A DNA stretch of 64,000 nt from Hormiphora californensis (lineage: Eukaryota; Ctenophora; Tentaculata; Cydippida; Pleurobrachiidae). Positions 63,976 to 64,000 of the stretch are shown here, in pieces. The stretch spans positions 7,947,173-8,011,172 of the forward strand of contig CM035355.1 in assembly GCA_020137815.1 (NCBI GenBank). The letters run 5' to 3'. The position numbers and the translations under genes are program-made. Each line of letters starts with the position of its first letter. Position 1 is the first letter of the stretch. The notes beneath the pieces are model-generated. The model saw only the letters and a list, made by a program, of their open reading frames with translations, had not been told where the DNA came from and made no database searches.

Positions 63976-64000
63976 GTACAGTTCTCCCCCTTTTTATCAT

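Overview
The window is nuclear DNA of an invertebrate animal. Genes are split by GT-AG introns, microsatellites and minisatellites are very dense, and many small inverted-repeat transposons are nested in one another. The gene families present (an ACT-domain threonine dehydratase, an arylsulfatase, divergent class A GPCRs, and a retroelement family I know mainly from sponges and cnidarians) suggest an early-branching metazoan. A sponge is my guess; the sequence alone does not settle it.

Layout. 1-10.2 kb is gene-poor and repeat-rich. It holds one two-exon Ly6/uPAR-like gene (minus, 1900-2498), stacked palindromic elements (5.84-7.63 kb), relics of a reverse-transcriptase-type element (5.58-5.81 and 7.99-8.64 kb) and an intact LINE-type ORF1 with no ORF2 (8766-9734). 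10279-28323 (plus) is a catabolic-type threonine dehydratase with a C-terminal ACT-like domain. Its large introns contain an antisense intronless GPCR, a possible secreted-peptide exon, two 1.3-1.4 kb foldbacks and many minisatellites. 31.7-35.0 kb (plus) is the body of an arylsulfatase whose 5' exons are not visible. 35.6-49.8 kb (minus) is PPP1R21 in 17 exons, with a second GPCR in one intron on the opposite strand. 50.2-56.4 kb (minus) is DHX38/Prp16 in 11 exons. 58.4-59.5 kb (plus) is an intronless RNFT-type RING/transmembrane gene. 60.3 kb to the end (plus) is membralin (TMEM259), exons 1-8, running off the window.

Functional context. PPP1R21 acts in endosomal trafficking, DHX38 in the second step of splicing. 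RNFT and membralin are both ER-membrane proteins linked to protein quality control in other animals. Their adjacency is notable but may be chance.

Two themes stand out. First, tandem repeats in introns repeatedly incorporate the neighbouring splice site and exon edge (DHX38, PPP1R21, membralin), producing decoy splice sites; one 91-bp MITE supplies part of the present donor of PPP1R21 exon 2. Second, the sequence has quality problems: three blocks of unnatural homopolymer runs and several 1-2 nt frameshifts in conserved genes. These probably hide exons of the dehydratase and sulfatase and should be separated from biology before pseudogenes are called.
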